A stretch of DNA of 7,109 nucleotides from Alphaproteobacteria bacterium (GTDB taxonomy: Bacteria; Pseudomonadota; Alphaproteobacteria; Rhizobiales; Rhizobiaceae), in the NCBI GenBank assembly GCA_030428345.1, contig JAUIBM010000141.1, positions 1-7,109 of the forward strand, read 5' to 3'. Shown here in pieces: positions 6,507 to 7,109 of this stretch; positions within the stretch are counted from its first letter, which is position 1, and each line of letters begins with the position of its first letter. The notes under the pieces are model-generated. The model saw nothing but the letters and a program-made list of their open reading frames with translations. It was not told the DNA's origin and did not search any database. The position numbers were made by a program, and so were the translations under genes.

Positions 6507-6512
6507 CTCTCC
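6507..6512 (-). promoter_or_regulatory. Ribosome binding site deciding the GTG start of puhE
   Basis: GGAGAG on the - strand lies 7 bases before the GTG at 6497-6499, in the 24-base gap after acsF. It supports the GTG start, which puts the first membrane segment directly at the N-terminus. Confidence 0.7.
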
Positions 6513-6523
6513 GGATTGCGGCC

Positions 6524-7108
6524 CTACCAGACCGGCTCGAGCCTGCTCTTGGCGGGAATGCGGTTCGCCACGCTGGGGATCACATAGAGGCGGATGAAAT
6601 TGGCGGTCGCCGCCGCCGTCCAGAATGCGCCCGAAAGCTTTCCGGCGATCCCGCCGCGTTCCTTCGCCGCCTCGATGCGCCGGGCGATCGCGACCATCCG
6701 CGAAAAGCCGCGGATAAGGGCGGGATTGTCGAGATCGAGAACCAGCGGGAAGACCTGTCGCGAGATCTCGCTCGTCAGGCGGAACACCCGCATGTCGTAA
6801 TCGTCGACGTCGATCCCCAGCGCCTTGTGGAATTCCGGCCGGGCGTGGTCGCGCACATGCATCGTCACGAACACCGCCAGCAGGAAGAACTTGATCCAGT
6901 AGCGGTTGACGCCGGATGTCAGCTTCGGGTCGGTCCGCATCAGCAGCGAGAAGGCCTCGCCATGGCGGAACTCGTCATTGCACCACTCGCGGAACCATTT
7001 GAAGATCGGGTGGAACCGGCGTTCCGGATTGCGCTCCAGATGGCGGAAGATCGTAATGTAGCGCGCATAGCCGATCTTCTCCGACAGATAGGTCGCGTAG
7101 AAGATGAA
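6524..7108 (-). CDS. acsF: Oxygen-dependent Mg-protoporphyrin IX monomethyl ester cyclase, C-terminal part
   Basis: Di-iron oxygenase (AcsF/CHL27 family) that forms the isocyclic E ring, converting Mg-protoporphyrin monomethyl ester to divinyl protochlorophyllide with O2. The open frame runs off the right edge. About 194 C-terminal residues of an expected 350 or so are present. The second ferritin-like iron motif is visible in WCNDEFRHGEAF: Glu at 6971-6973 and His at 6962-6964 form the ExxH pair. The first ExxH lies outside the window. Other family blocks are GVNRYWIKFFLLAVF, MHVRDHARPEFH, YDMRVFRLTSEIS and QVFPLVLDLD. The C-terminus ends in SRLEPVW and TAG. It is the first gene visible in the -strand run and precedes puhE by 24 bases. 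It implies that bacteriochlorophyll can be made in the presence of oxygen. Confidence 0.97.
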   Translation of the reverse strand, partial: FIFYATYLSEKIGYARYITIFRHLERNPERRFHPIFKWFREWCNDEFRHGEAFSLLMRTDPKLTSGVNRYWIKFFLLAVFVTMHVRDHARPEFHKALGIDVDDYDMRVFRLTSEISRQVFPLVLDLDNPALIRGFSRMVAIARRIEAAKERGGIAGKLSGAFWTAAATANFIRLYVIPSVANRIPAKSRLEPVW

Positions 7109-7109
7109 T

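Noticed and set aside
1..7109. Undescribed system, mobile element, CRISPR array or RNA gene
   Set aside because: Every stretch is accounted for by photosynthesis cluster genes with short gaps. No transposase, repeats, tRNA-like fold or genes foreign in composition were noticed.

Overview
The window is a segment of the photosynthesis gene cluster of a high-GC purple (bacteriochlorophyll-based) proteobacterium, most probably an alphaproteobacterium. The evidence is the reaction-centre genes pufL, pufM and pufC, a BciA-type 8-vinyl reductase, an ALAS-type hemA (the C4 route typical of alphaproteobacteria) and the acsF-puhE-hemA gene order. The only cyclase visible is the O2-dependent one (AcsF). 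That fits an aerobic anoxygenic phototroph or a facultative aerobe, but an anaerobic cyclase (BchE) elsewhere in the genome cannot be excluded. I cannot place the organism to genus from sequence reading alone.

Left half, + strand. The window opens inside pufL (about codon 90 in Rhodobacter L-subunit numbering), followed by pufM 10 bases later and pufC, whose start overlaps the pufM stop (ATGA). Together these encode the L and M reaction-centre subunits and the bound tetraheme cytochrome that re-reduces the special pair. Next on the same strand is bciA (divinyl chlorophyllide 8-vinyl reductase). A perfect GC-rich hairpin followed by TTT lies between the pufC stop and the BciA Rossmann core. 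It is probably the puf operon terminator, and it puts the bciA start in doubt.

Right half, - strand, convergent with the left. Reading in the direction of transcription: acsF (C-terminal part only, running off the right edge), puhE, hemA and idi. These are closely spaced (24, 17 and 7 bases, taking the upstream idi start) and look like the tail of the puh operon. They supply Mg-protoporphyrin ester cyclisation, reaction-centre assembly, 5-aminolevulinate and isoprenyl diphosphate isomerisation. hemA and idi therefore feed the two halves of bacteriochlorophyll, the tetrapyrrole ring and the isoprenoid tail, as well as carotenoids.

The two transcription units meet tail to tail in a 36-base gap after bciA that contains a second hairpin. 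No RNA gene, mobile element, CRISPR array or long non-coding stretch was seen. No undescribed system is evident. The points most worth checking are the hairpin at the bciA start, a 7-residue insertion in PufL next to the QB site, the absence of a lipobox cysteine in PufC, and the convergent puf/puh junction.
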